A DNA stretch of 64,000 nucleotides from Collinsella ihumii (GTDB lineage: Bacteria; Actinomycetota; Coriobacteriia; Coriobacteriales; Coriobacteriaceae): positions 131,924 to 195,923 of the forward strand of contig NZ_FCOU01000012.1 of assembly GCF_900046475.1 (NCBI RefSeq). Reading direction: 5' to 3'. Positions 25,428 to 33,868 of the stretch are shown here, in pieces. Made by a program: the position numbers and the translations under genes. Positions within the stretch are counted from its first letter, which is position 1, and every line of letters begins with the position of its first letter. The notes below the pieces were generated by a model. The model saw nothing but the letters and a program-made list of their open reading frames with translations. It was not told where the DNA came from and made no database searches.

Positions 25428-26275
25428 GTCCGGTAGCGCACCTCCGAGCGGCCCCGCTCCGCCAGGCGCGCCGTCGCCGTCAGGGCAAGCCACAGCCCCA
25501 TCACGACCATGGCCAGGCATACCAGGCCTCCGACCGTGCCCTCGACGAGGTTGCGCGACACGCGCACCGGCAACCCCTCCCAGTCGACACGCGAGAGTAC
25601 CACGGTCTGCAGCGCGAATATCGAGATGATCGCGCTTGCGAGGTTGAACACGCGCACGCCCTTGACCGACAGGGTCTCCTCGCGACGCGCGCGCACGAGA
25701 TTGACGAGCGCGACCGTGACCAGCACGAACGCGTAGGCCGCATAGATATACATGAGCGCGCCCGGGTAGGTGCCGCCAAACCCCTGGAGCACGATGCGCG
25801 CGACCGTCCCGGACATGACGAGCACGGCGAGCGCCAGCGCCGTTCCCGCCCGCCTGCATCGGCGCAGCGAGTCGACGCTCTCGACCCTGCGATCGAGCGT
25901 CACGCTCATGAGCGCGCCCGACGCGAGGTAGGACTTGCCCGCGTTGAGCCCCGCGATCACGATGCCGACCGACAGGACCCACACCGACTGCGCCAGCAGC
26001 CCCATCACGACGTTTACGAGCGCGAACGCGACATGGACGACGCCGACGACGAGTCCCGTCGCCATGGCGCGCGCCTGCCGGTTCTCTATTAGCGGGTCCG
26101 GCACCACGGCGCGGACCACGGTGCCCACGCGGGAGACGCGACGGACCACGATGGCCTCGCCCGGCGTCGTGTCCGGGGCGCCCGCCAGAAAGCGAAGCAG
26201 GCGGACGACGGCGCGCCTGACGCGCGTGCGGGTGCGGACGCGCACGCGGCTGTTCGTCTCGACGATGACCCGCAT
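25424..26275 (-). CDS. Predicted multi-pass membrane protein
   Basis: 283 residues from the ATG at 26275, with GAGGGGG upstream. A very basic N-terminus (SRVRVRTRTRVRRAVVRLL) is followed by about six hydrophobic segments (e.g. 70-90, 95-115, 145-165, 170-190, 215-235, 245-265). No family was recognised. Its TGA stop falls inside the first bases of the adjacent palindrome, so the natural C-terminus may have been altered when that element arrived. Codon usage is like its neighbours. Confidence 0.7.
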   Translation of the reverse strand: MRVIVETNSRVRVRTRTRVRRAVVRLLRFLAGAPDTTPGEAIVVRRVSRVGTVVRAVVPDPLIENRQARAMATGLVVGVVHVAFALVNVVMGLLAQSVWVLSVGIVIAGLNAGKSYLASGALMSVTLDRRVESVDSLRRCRRAGTALALAVLVMSGTVARIVLQGFGGTYPGALMYIYAAYAFVLVTVALVNLVRARREETLSVKGVRVFNLASAIISIFALQTVVLSRVDWEGLPVRVSRNLVEGTVGGLVCLAMVVMGLWLALTATARLAERGRSEVRYRT

Positions 26276-26315
26276 GCCGCACCCCCTCGCCCGCGCGCCC
26301 CTGCATCTGCCCTGG

Positions 26316-26348
26316 ATGGGTTTTGGGGACGGGTTCATTCCAACCCAT
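26316..26348. repeat. GGGGACGGGTTCATTCCAACCC short repeat
   Basis: Copy with outer ATGGGTT and AACCCAT arms, 40 bases upstream of the membrane protein start and thus in its leader. Confidence 0.75.
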
Positions 26349-26493
26349 TCGCCCTGCATCCATCATAGCGGGAGATGCCGCAAGACCGCAGGCGCAGGCG
26401 CCGGAATCGCCCGCAGATGGCATGTCCCGGCAAGGCAGCCCCGGGACCGCACGGCACAAAGCGACGCCGGCCGACCGCGTTTGCGGCGGGCCG

Positions 26494-27915
26494 CTACGCG
26501 CGCCTGCGGTCGATCACGAGCGTGCGCACGAGCGAGCACGCGAGCGCGATCAGGACGAGCGCGGAAAGCAGGTGGAACACCGTCGCCAAGCCGTGCATGA
26601 ACAGCTCGGGCCGCCCCTCCACGAAGCTCGTGACGCGATAGCCCGCCTCCGCGCTCATGCTGCCGTACAGCACGCCCGTGGAGATGGTGATGCCGAGCGA
26701 CTGGCCGAGGTAGCGCATCAGGTTGCCGAGCGACCCCACGAACCCGAGCATCTCGGGCGCGGCATGGCCCATGATGAGCGAGTTATTGGGCGACTGGAAC
26801 ATGGCGCTGCCGAGCGAGGTGAACATGAGCATGGGGACGATGGCCGTAATCGGCGTGTCGAGCGCCAGGCACGACAGCCCGAACAGGCCCGCCGAGAAGA
26901 CGGCCTGTCCGGCGATCGTCGGCTTGATGCAGCCGATCTTGTCGGACAGCGCGCCCGACAGCGTTCCGATCGTGGCGTTCACCAGCGGGTAGCACGCCAT
27001 GACGAGGCCCGCCACGCCCGGATCGAGCCCGAGCGCACTCTGCAGGTAGAACGGCATGATGATCGTCACGCCGGAAAGGCCCAAAAACACAAGGACCATG
27101 GCGACGAGGTCGATATCGAAGCTGACGTTTCTGAACACCTCGAGGCGCACGAGCGGCTCGGGCACTCGGCGCTCCACCGCGACGAAGAGGGCCAAAAGCA
27201 CAAGACCGACCGCAAGCAGGCCGAACTCGAACGGGCCCGCCGCGGTCTCCATGAGCGTAATGGCCACGAACACGAGCAGGATCGAGGGGATGATGAGCAG
27301 CATGCCGGGCACGTCGAGCGACCGCTTCTCGGTCGGGCGGCGATTCGGCAGGGCGATGAGGCCGATCACGAACGAGATGATGCCGATCGGGATGTTGATG
27401 ACGAAGATCGACTCCCACGGGAACATCGACACGAGCATGCCGCCAACGGTCGGGCCCGCCATCGCGCCCAGCGCGGTGAACGTCGCCACGAGGCCCAGCG
27501 CGCGTCCACGGCTTTCGGCGAACAGCTCCGTGATGATGCCCTGGTTGTTTGCGAGGCTGCACGCCACGCCGAGCGCCTGTACGCCGCGCGCGATGACGAG
27601 CACCGGCAGCGTGGAGGACAGCGCGCACAGCCCCGACCCCACCGTGAACAGGACGACGCCGATCTGGAACACACGCACCTTGCCCACGATGTCGCCCAGG
27701 CGGCCGAACACGAGCAGAAACGCACACGTGATGACGAGAAACGCGCTCGCCACGAGCTGGACCTCGGTCGCCTCGACGCCGAGCTCCGCCTGCATCGTCG
27801 GCAGCGCCACGTTCACGATGGTGCCGTCGAGTACCTCCATGAACGTCATGCACAGAATCGCGAACAGCGCCCACCCGCGATGCGCGGTGCCGTCCCTCGC
27901 TCCAGTCCTATTCAT
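26494..27915 (-). CDS. DHA2 family MFS drug exporter (EmrB/QacA type)
   Basis: 473 residues, 14 membrane segments. Motifs are MTFMEVLDGTIVNVALP in TM1 (motif D1), GRLGDIVGKVRVFQIG (motif A) and GPTVGGMLVSMFPWESIFVINIPIG (motif C). It likely exports lipophilic drugs or a small metabolite. The ATG at 27915 overlaps the end of the TetR gene by 8 bases, so the two are coupled and the repressor very likely controls its own pump. It also provides the reference for the deleted relative at 14.5 kb. Confidence 0.92.
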   Translation of the reverse strand: MNRTGARDGTAHRGWALFAILCMTFMEVLDGTIVNVALPTMQAELGVEATEVQLVASAFLVITCAFLLVFGRLGDIVGKVRVFQIGVVLFTVGSGLCALSSTLPVLVIARGVQALGVACSLANNQGIITELFAESRGRALGLVATFTALGAMAGPTVGGMLVSMFPWESIFVINIPIGIISFVIGLIALPNRRPTEKRSLDVPGMLLIIPSILLVFVAITLMETAAGPFEFGLLAVGLVLLALFVAVERRVPEPLVRLEVFRNVSFDIDLVAMVLVFLGLSGVTIIMPFYLQSALGLDPGVAGLVMACYPLVNATIGTLSGALSDKIGCIKPTIAGQAVFSAGLFGLSCLALDTPITAIVPMLMFTSLGSAMFQSPNNSLIMGHAAPEMLGFVGSLGNLMRYLGQSLGITISTGVLYGSMSAEAGYRVTSFVEGRPELFMHGLATVFHLLSALVLIALACSLVRTLVIDRRRA

Positions 27916-28540
27916 CGCCATCAACCCTTTCGTCGCATGATCCCGACCTGCCGTACAGCGCATCGAGCGTCGCATCGATCAGCGCGTCGACCGTGCGCTC
28001 GAGCGCCGCGGGCGCGAACTCGTCGCGCGCCAGCAGCGTGAGGGCGCAGACGCGCTGCAGCGACGCCGCGAGCTCCGCATCCGGCTCGCCTCCCGCGGCG
28101 CGCACCGCATCGGCGACGCTCGCGAGCATGCCGCCCGCGAGCTCGGGCCCCATGCTCACATCGCCGGGCAGCGCGCGGCGGATCTTGCGGAAGTCGGCGT
28201 CATCGACGCATCGAAAGATCGCGCGGTCGCTGTGCCACGCGGCGCGCATCCACGCATCGAGCTCGTCGCGTCCGGGCGCGCCGCCCGAGCGCTTCGCCCG
28301 GACGGTCATGTCATGGAGCTCCTCCATGAGCGCGCGCCGGTTCTCGGCGACCATCTCTGCCACGAACTCGCTTTTGGACTTGAAGAACCCGTAGAACGTC
28401 CCGGGCGCGATGCCCGCCTCGCGCGCGACGTCCTCGACGCGCGTTGCGCGGTAGCCCCGCTCGAGCAGGCAGCGCCATCCCGCGTCGAGCATGGTGCGGC
28501 GCAGCGCCTCGCGCTCCTCGTCAGTAAAAATCGCCGGCAT
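27908..28540 (-). CDS. TetR-family regulator of the adjacent DHA2 pump
   Basis: 210 residues from the ATG at 28540 with AAGGGA upstream. The N-terminal helix-turn-helix is RVEDVAREAGIAPGTFYGFFKSKSEFV. The C-terminal ligand domain is Ala-rich and unassigned. It is the first gene of a two-gene operon, overlapping the exporter. A frame extending 24 residues further upstream lacks an RBS and would overlap the probable operator. Confidence 0.9.
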   Translation of the reverse strand: MPAIFTDEEREALRRTMLDAGWRCLLERGYRATRVEDVAREAGIAPGTFYGFFKSKSEFVAEMVAENRRALMEELHDMTVRAKRSGGAPGRDELDAWMRAAWHSDRAIFRCVDDADFRKIRRALPGDVSMGPELAGGMLASVADAVRAAGGEPDAELAASLQRVCALTLLARDEFAPAALERTVDALIDATLDALYGRSGSCDERVDGDE

Positions 28541-28598
28541 CTCGATCCCTTCGATACGGCTTCCATCGTGCATCATGGTACCCACACCCGATGTCTTT

Positions 28599-28627
28599 AA
28601 CTGAATATTCATTTTATTTCTTCAGTT
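28599..28627. promoter_or_regulatory. Probable TetR operator
   Basis: AACTGAA (28599-28605) and TTCAGTT (28621-28627) form an inverted repeat around an AT-rich spacer. The perfect palindrome TGAATATTCA (28602-28611) overlaps the left half. Position just upstream of the TetR gene suggests autoregulation. Confidence 0.5.
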
Positions 28628-28640
28628 TCTGCGCGGTTCA

Positions 28641-28680
28641 AGAGCCGCCGTGCGACCCCTTACGCGCACACGGCGGCTTT
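28641..28680 (-). terminator. Hairpin after the AI-2E family gene
   Basis: AGCCGCCGTG and CACGGCGGCT stems around a 16-nt loop, 40 bases after the stop of the AI-2E transporter gene. The minus-strand tail is CTCTTGAA, a weak T-run. Confidence 0.6.
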
Positions 28681-28717
28681 GCCTCGAACGGCCCTATGCG
28701 GCACGGCGACCTTGCCC

Positions 28718-29818
28718 CTATCGCTCCAAGCCGTAGACGTCGTTTTTGAGCAGGCGATACACGCACGCCGCGAGCGGTACACCCACGAACATGCCGACGA
28801 TGCCGAACGCACCGCCGCCGACCGTGACCGCCGCGAGCACCCAGATGCCCGGCAGCTGGATGGACGAGCCCACGACATGCGGGTAGATGAGGTCACCCTC
28901 AAGCTGCTGCAGCACCACGATGAAGATGAGGAAGATGAGCGCCTGGACAGGCGACACCATGAGGATGAGAAACGCGCCCACCGCCCCGGAGAGGAACGCG
29001 CCGATGATGGGGATGAGTGCCGTGAACGCGGTGAGCGCCCCAATCATAAGCGCATAGGGCAGGCCAAGCAGGAACATGCCGAGGGCGCACAGCACACCCA
29101 ACACGACGGCCTCGGTGCACTGCCCGACAAGAAAACGGTGGAAGCAATCGTCTGCGATACCCAGGACATAGCGGACACGCACGAGTGTGGAGGCAGGAAG
29201 ATAACGCTCCATCAACAGGTCGCGCTGACGGGCAAGCGCCCTCTTGTTGAGCAGGATGAACAGCGCGAAGATGAACGCGAGCACAAACGTCGCCGTACCG
29301 GAGACCACGCCCGACACCGCTCCGACCACGCCGGACATGACCGTGGTCGCAAGGCTGCTCGCGTGCGATTGCCAATCGAGGGCGCCGAGCGACTCCGTGA
29401 CGCTTTCCACAACAGCGGGCGTGATGAGGTTGCTCTCCTCGAGCCATGAAAACAGGGCCTGCAAGGCGACCGGCAGCTCGTCGATAAGCAGGCGTACGCA
29501 GTCGATAAGCTGCGGCACCACAAGGCGCAGCACGATGGCGACGACCGCGACAAGCGTGAGCAGCGCCGCCACGAGCGAAAGGCCCGGGCGGACGCGCGCG
29601 ACGACGCGGTTACTGCTTTTCGGCAGCATATGCCGCTCGTAAAAGCTCATGAGGATGTTCAGCGGGTAGGCGAGCACAGCGCCATACACAAGCGGCGCCA
29701 CCGCCTGCAGAATAAGCTCGATAAAACCGGCAATGTTCGGCCAATAGTAGATAGCGAGATACACCGAAAAGGCCGCGATGGCGAGAGCGACGACGGTGCG
29801 GATGCTCGGTTGGTTCAC
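28718..29818 (-). CDS. AI-2E family transporter
   Basis: 366 residues with a GTG start 5 bases after GGGAGG. Eight membrane segments in the family arrangement: two N-terminal, a long soluble helix region (IDCVRLLIDELPVALQALFSWLEE), then five or six. The conserved TAFTALIPIIGAFLSGAVGAFLI and VVLQQLEGDLIYPHVVGSSIQLPG motifs are intact. Members export autoinducer-2 or exchange Na+ for protons; the substrate cannot be told from sequence. Confidence 0.92.
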   Translation of the reverse strand: MNQPSIRTVVALAIAAFSVYLAIYYWPNIAGFIELILQAVAPLVYGAVLAYPLNILMSFYERHMLPKSSNRVVARVRPGLSLVAALLTLVAVVAIVLRLVVPQLIDCVRLLIDELPVALQALFSWLEESNLITPAVVESVTESLGALDWQSHASSLATTVMSGVVGAVSGVVSGTATFVLAFIFALFILLNKRALARQRDLLMERYLPASTLVRVRYVLGIADDCFHRFLVGQCTEAVVLGVLCALGMFLLGLPYALMIGALTAFTALIPIIGAFLSGAVGAFLILMVSPVQALIFLIFIVVLQQLEGDLIYPHVVGSSIQLPGIWVLAAVTVGGGAFGIVGMFVGVPLAACVYRLLKNDVYGLER

Positions 29819-29936
29819 AGGGTCCTCCCGACCAGACGGTTGCGTTTCCCCCATGATACCCACTGACAGGTTGGAACCTCATCCGAACGTCCCGACCGCA
29901 AGGCGCGCATATCTCCCCGCGGGCATCTCGCACCCG

Positions 29937-30266
29937 TCACTCCTCGATGGCGCGAATGCTTTCCAAGCGGACGGCCACAAGCTGAGTGCCGCCCTGCTTT
30001 CCGGCGCGTTCCACCAGCGCCCACTCGTCGTCCACATCCGTAAGCGTACCGGAGAGCTCTGCCGTCCCGACCGCCGCGTTCAGGTCGTCGAGCACGAGCT
30101 TGACGAGGCTCCCGCGGCGCCGCTCGAGCTGCCCGCGCAGCCCGCGGTCGCGGTCGCCGTCGTGCGCGACAATCCTCCGCAGGTCCCTCTTCGTCGGCAT
30201 CCAGACGAACAGCGCGATGACGAACCCGAACGTGAGTATGCTGATCACCTGGTAGAACGCGTCCAT
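29937..30266 (-). CDS. Small membrane-anchored protein downstream of XRE regulator
   Basis: 109 residues. An N-terminal membrane segment (FYQVISILTFGFVIALFVW) is followed by a basic stretch and a soluble domain with SGTLTDVDDEWALVERAG and LVAVRLESIRAIEE, which resembles the end of the upstream regulator's C-terminal domain (RVVRLIDIRDIEG). The start lies 3 bases after the regulator's stop, so they form an operon. Function unknown; perhaps it senses something at the membrane for the regulator. Confidence 0.75.
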   Translation of the reverse strand: MDAFYQVISILTFGFVIALFVWMPTKRDLRRIVAHDGDRDRGLRGQLERRRGSLVKLVLDDLNAAVGTAELSGTLTDVDDEWALVERAGKQGGTQLVAVRLESIRAIEE

Positions 30267-30269
30267 CCC

Positions 30270-30731
30270 CTACGCCTCCGTCCCCGTCGCGATGCCCTCG
30301 ATATCTCGGATGTCAATCAGCCGCACCACGCGCTCCCGCTCGACCTTGGGCGAGCCCAGCCGCGAGCGCTTCACCGTGCAGGCGACGCGCATCCATCCGT
30401 CCGAGATGTCGAGCACCTCCGCGTCCTCGAGCACGCCGCCGTCGCCGGCGCACGCGATCAGAGCCGTCTTCCCGATGAACGCGCGCAGCACGTGCAGGTC
30501 GCGCGCGCGGCGGTCGCGCCCCGTGCTCACCACGTCGACCTCATCGCTCACAAGGTCGTCGATCGTCACGCCGTAGAGCCGGGCTAGCTCTGCGGCCTTG
30601 TCGAGCGCAGGCGAACCCTGCCCGAGCTCCCAGTTGGATACGGTCTGCCGGCTCACGCCGATGGCGGCGGCGACCTCTTGCTGGCTCTTCCCGGAGCGGC
30701 GCCGCAGCGCCGCGAGCTTGTCGGAAATCAT
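30270..30731 (-). CDS. XRE-family transcriptional regulator
   Basis: 153 residues. The helix-turn-helix is KSQQEVAAAIGVSRQTVSNWELGQGSP (residues about 13-40), followed by LYGVTIDDLV and a small C-terminal beta-rich domain (ALIACAGDGGVLEDAEVLDISDGWMRVAC). The ATG at 30731 follows GGGAGG; a longer upstream frame would run into the divergent GNAT promoter. It is paired with a small membrane protein. Confidence 0.9.
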   Translation of the reverse strand: MISDKLAALRRRSGKSQQEVAAAIGVSRQTVSNWELGQGSPALDKAAELARLYGVTIDDLVSDEVDVVSTGRDRRARDLHVLRAFIGKTALIACAGDGGVLEDAEVLDISDGWMRVACTVKRSRLGSPKVERERVVRLIDIRDIEGIATGTEA

Positions 30732-30881
30732 GGGCGACCTCCCGTCGTTCGGATCATCCCCATTTTCCCGCGACGGGCGCCTCCAGGCGAGCAAATCCGC
30801 TTGGCAATCCCGCCAATCCGCTTGCGCCGTGCGACAATGGGTGCCGCAGCCCATGTCCCCAAAAACGCGTATGGAGCCCCT

Positions 30882-31340
30882 ATGATCAGATCCCTCTCCC
30901 CCGCCGACCTCGATACCGTCATGAGCCTGTGGCTCGATGGCAACGAGCAGGCGCATCCCTTCGTGCCCGACGGCTACTGGCGCGCCGCATACGAAGGGGT
31001 CCAACGCGAGCTGCCGCATGCCGACGTGCTGGTCCATGTCGACCCGGAATCTGGCGCCGTCGACGGGTTCATCGGCCTGACCGGCGACTACGTGGCGGGC
31101 CTCTTCGTTCGCGCCGACGCCCAGTCGCACGGGATCGGCAAGGCGCTGCTCGACGAGGCGAAGCGCCGCCGCCGAGCGCTCACGCTCCACGTCTACCGCG
31201 ACAATCCGCGCGCCGTCGCGTTCTACCTGCGCGAAGGGTTCACCGTGCGCAGCGAGGGCACCGACGGGGAGACCGGCGCGGCGGAGTACGAGATGGCGTG
31301 GGACGCAGACGGCAGCCGGCCTGGTTTTCGCCATGTATAA
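30882..31340 (+). CDS. GNAT family N-acetyltransferase
   Basis: 152 residues. N-terminal IRSLSPADLDTVMSLWLDGNEQAH and the acetyl-CoA loop VRADAQSHGIGKALLDEAK, followed by LTLHVYRDNPRAVAFYLREGFTV. This resembles YjaB-type acetyltransferases. The substrate is unknown. It is divergent from the XRE regulator and convergent with a histidine kinase, with a long palindrome between. Confidence 0.9.
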   Translation: MIRSLSPADLDTVMSLWLDGNEQAHPFVPDGYWRAAYEGVQRELPHADVLVHVDPESGAVDGFIGLTGDYVAGLFVRADAQSHGIGKALLDEAKRRRRALTLHVYRDNPRAVAFYLREGFTVRSEGTDGETGAAEYEMAWDADGSRPGFRHV

Positions 31341-31364
31341 ACCTTCAGCAAAGCAGCAGGTAGC

Positions 31365-31572
31365 GGAAATCCACGTGCATAATAACCCGTTCGAAGCAAA
31401 ACCCACCGAGGAGGTAGGCTGAGTTTGTCATTGTTTTTCGGTGCCCGCACCCCACAGGCGCCATACCCCTCGGCAAAGCCGCAGGATTCAACTGGGCAAA
31501 TGCTGAAGGGTGCGGCGCATGTGGAGGATCCGCACCGAAAAACAATGACAAACTCGGTATGCACGTTTTTCG
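31365..31572. repeat. Long palindromic element, family A, copy 2
   Basis: Perfect 24-bp arms (31421-31444, 31532-31555) beginning GAGTTTGTCATTG. The centre has ACCCCTCGGCAAAGCCGCAGG and CAACTGGGCAAATGCTG, as in copy 1 (7921-8112), in the opposite orientation. The flanks TAGGCTGAGTTTG and GCATACCGAGTTTG also match copy 1. It lies between convergent genes. Confidence 0.9.
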
Positions 31573-31611
31573 CCCCCGCAGGGGTGGTCGAGAGCGATCG
31601 ACCCCACTTCG

Positions 31612-32523
31612 CTACGCACCGCCCAGCGTGTGCATGGCGAGCGTGACCGCCAACACGTCGCCCGCAAGCGATGCGGAGATCTCCATGTCCATGGCGCGCG
31701 CCAGATTCGCCGCGACCGACAGGCCGAGGCCGCTCCCCTTGGCACCGCGCGACGAATCCGCCTGGTAGAACCGGTCGAACAACCGGTCGGCATCGATAGC
31801 CGCCGGGTCCGAGACGGCATTCGCGATGCTCAGGACCACGCGATCGCCCTCGCGACGCTCCTCAATCGTAGGCGCCGCCATCCCGTGGCGCAGCGCGTTC
31901 ACCACCAGATTCGTCAAGATGCGCGAAAGCGCCTCCCGATCCGCCTCGACCGTGACGGCCGCGTCGCCAAACGTGACGGCCGGCTCCCAGCCGCGCTCCT
32001 CGAAGGCGGGGTACTGCCCCAGCAGCACCTCTTCCACAAAGGGCTTGAGCGCCACCGGCTCCATCTTGAGCACAAGGTCGGGATCGGTCGACTTCGTATA
32101 GGCGAACAGCTGGTCGAGCAGCTCGGTCGTGGTGTCGATGCGGCTCGCAGCCGCCTCCAGATGCCGGGCGCGCGCCGCCGGGTCCTCCTCGTCGCATGCG
32201 AGCTGCAAATAGCCTTTCGCCCCCATGAGCGGCGTGCGGATGTCATGCGACAGCGCCGACAGGTCGCGCTGGAACTCTTGCTGACGGCGCATCGCCTCGA
32301 CATGCGCCTGAGCGCTGCGGTCGAGCTCCGCGTTGATGGCGTCGGCAAGATCGGTGACACCGGGCGCGCCGCCCGCCGCCACGCGCACGTTGCTCTCCCC
32401 CTCGCACCCGCGCAGGAAACGTGCGATGCGGTGCATCTCACCGAGATAGCGCACGCTCGCCAGCACCAAGCCCATGCCAAGGCCGAGCACGAGCAGCAGC
32501 AGGGAGATATTCTCCGTCTCCAT
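31612..32523 (-). CDS. Sensor histidine kinase of an antibiotic-responsive type locus
   Basis: 303 residues from the ATG at 32523 with AAAGGGG upstream. One or two N-terminal membrane helices (SLLLLVLGLGMGLVLASVRYL) with almost no extracellular loop, then a linker, H-box ALSHDIRTPLMGAKGYL, N-box NLVVNALRHG and G-box GAKGSGLGLSVAAN. Kinases with no sensor domain are typical of systems that sense through an ABC transporter, which fits the adjacent ABC genes and response regulator upstream. Confidence 0.92.
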   Translation of the reverse strand: METENISLLLLVLGLGMGLVLASVRYLGEMHRIARFLRGCEGESNVRVAAGGAPGVTDLADAINAELDRSAQAHVEAMRRQQEFQRDLSALSHDIRTPLMGAKGYLQLACDEEDPAARARHLEAAASRIDTTTELLDQLFAYTKSTDPDLVLKMEPVALKPFVEEVLLGQYPAFEERGWEPAVTFGDAAVTVEADREALSRILTNLVVNALRHGMAAPTIEERREGDRVVLSIANAVSDPAAIDADRLFDRFYQADSSRGAKGSGLGLSVAANLARAMDMEISASLAGDVLAVTLAMHTLGGA

Positions 32524-32644
32524 GGCATCCCCTTTCCCGTGGGTCCCGCCTCCTCGGGCGAGCGCCCGTTCCAGCTTACTTGAACGGCGGTGCGCAGGAG
32601 AGGCCGTTGCCCGCAAAACAGCCAGCGGACCGCTTTCGAAAGCT

Positions 32645-32845
32645 CAGTGGAGGCTCCGGCCCCAAGAATTGCCGAAAAATCGACGTTGTAGACGGCTCGT
32701 TTCCGGATGCCCCGAGAAACGCACTTCCCGCACAGGAGCTACCTGCGGAAACGCCGGCGCCGCAGGTGCCGTTTTGGGCAGGTCCGGATTTGGGCCGTCT
32801 ACAACGTCGATTTTTCGGCAATTATGCCGCTCGCAGCCTCCACTG
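32645..32845. repeat. Long palindromic element, family E
   Basis: Perfect 30-bp arms (32667-32696 and 32794-32823, containing GCCGAAAAATCGACG) around a 97-nt centre, with an additional outer pair CAGTGGAGGCT (32645-32655) and AGCCTCCACTG (32835-32845). It lies between the permease and the kinase genes, inside what should be one operon. Confidence 0.92.
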
Positions 32846-32909
32846 GACCCCGATCCACAGGTGTCCGCCACGGGGGCGGGCGCCTGCAGAATGAATTGGT
32901 CGGGTTTTC

Positions 32910-33788
32910 CTAGATATCGCGCTTGCGAGCGATGGCGAGCACGGCCGCGCTGGCGATGGCGATCCAGATGACGCCCGTGAGCAGCGCTTGGATACCCGGG
33001 TCGATGGTGAACGCCAGCGACGAAGGGCCCCAGATGTCGGCAGCCCGCATCCCGAACATCTGACCGCCGTCGGCCAGGTTCCCCAGCGACGTGGAGGGCA
33101 TCCACGCGACAAGCGTCTCGAGAGCGGGGCGAATGGGCTGCAGCACGCGCAGGATGCCGCCTGTGGAATACGCCAGTCCGCTCACCAGGCTCGCAACCAC
33201 CCCGAGGCTGAAGCAGAACGAGCAGATGTAGCTCATGGGGCTGACGCGCGTGGCATACGCGACGACGAGCGAGATCACCGCGAGCGCCCAGATGTTGATC
33301 CAGAATCCGACGAACCATCCCAGCAGCTCAACCGGGCTGTCAAACGTCGCGAACGTGTATCCGCCGATCCATGCGACCGCGGTGACGAGCACGATCTCGA
33401 GCAGCACCATGATGGCGGACAGCACGCCGGCGAACACCACCTTGCCGCCGAAGTACGAAAGCCTGCCGCCGCGAGCGCTCAGCACGCTGCGTGCGTAGTT
33501 GTTTTTGAGCTCCTGCAGCGCATGTTCGACCACCATGAAGCAGACGCAGAGCGGGACGATGCCGCCGCCCATGCTCGCAAGATACGCGGAGTACGAGGGG
33601 AAATCGGAATTGACCGGGTTTACTGTCCCCGGCGCGAGCGATTCGAAGAGCGAGCTCCTGACGAAGATCGTCATCGCCACGGTCATGGCGTACACGACGA
33701 GAAGTGACAGCCCGTACTGCCAGAAGCTGCCGCGCAGGCCGCGGACGCGCGTAATGCGGTAGAGGTCGGATTTGATGAGGTTCAGCAT
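32910..33788 (-). CDS. ABC-2 type transporter permease
   Basis: 292 residues with six predicted membrane segments, starting LIKSDLYRITRVRG, a common opening of BcrB/LanE-type permeases. Conserved polar positions between TM3 and TM4 are unremarkable. With the ATPase at 33.9-34.9 kb it should form an exporter that protects from or exports a peptide or lipid-targeting antibiotic. A small ORF sits between permease and ATPase. Confidence 0.88.
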   Translation of the reverse strand: MLNLIKSDLYRITRVRGLRGSFWQYGLSLLVVYAMTVAMTIFVRSSLFESLAPGTVNPVNSDFPSYSAYLASMGGGIVPLCVCFMVVEHALQELKNNYARSVLSARGGRLSYFGGKVVFAGVLSAIMVLLEIVLVTAVAWIGGYTFATFDSPVELLGWFVGFWINIWALAVISLVVAYATRVSPMSYICSFCFSLGVVASLVSGLAYSTGGILRVLQPIRPALETLVAWMPSTSLGNLADGGQMFGMRAADIWGPSSLAFTIDPGIQALLTGVIWIAIASAAVLAIARKRDI

Positions 33789-33792
33789 GGTT

Positions 33793-33864
33793 CTACCTTC
33801 CTTTGCGACGGGAGAACAGAGACGGAACGATTTCGAGCAGAAAGTCGATCAGGCAATCCAGCAT
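33793..33864 (-). CDS. 23-residue small ORF between ABC ATPase and permease
   Basis: The ORF encodes 23 residues beginning MLDCLIDFLLEIVPSLFSRR and ending KGR. The GGGGG box lies 5 bases before the ATG, and the start follows 4 bases after the ATPase stop. The peptide has an acidic, hydrophobic helix (DFLLEIVPSLF) and a basic tail, so it could lie on a membrane. No known family was recognised. Conserved spacing in an ABC operon suggests a real gene; confirmation needs homologues or mass spectrometry. Confidence 0.55.
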   Translation of the reverse strand: MLDCLIDFLLEIVPSLFSRRKGR

Positions 33865-33868
33865 CGCG

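Noticed and set aside
26323-28041. Open frame of about 570 codons opposite the DHA2 exporter
   Set aside because: Composition is His/Arg/Glu-rich noise and the exporter on the other strand is convincing.
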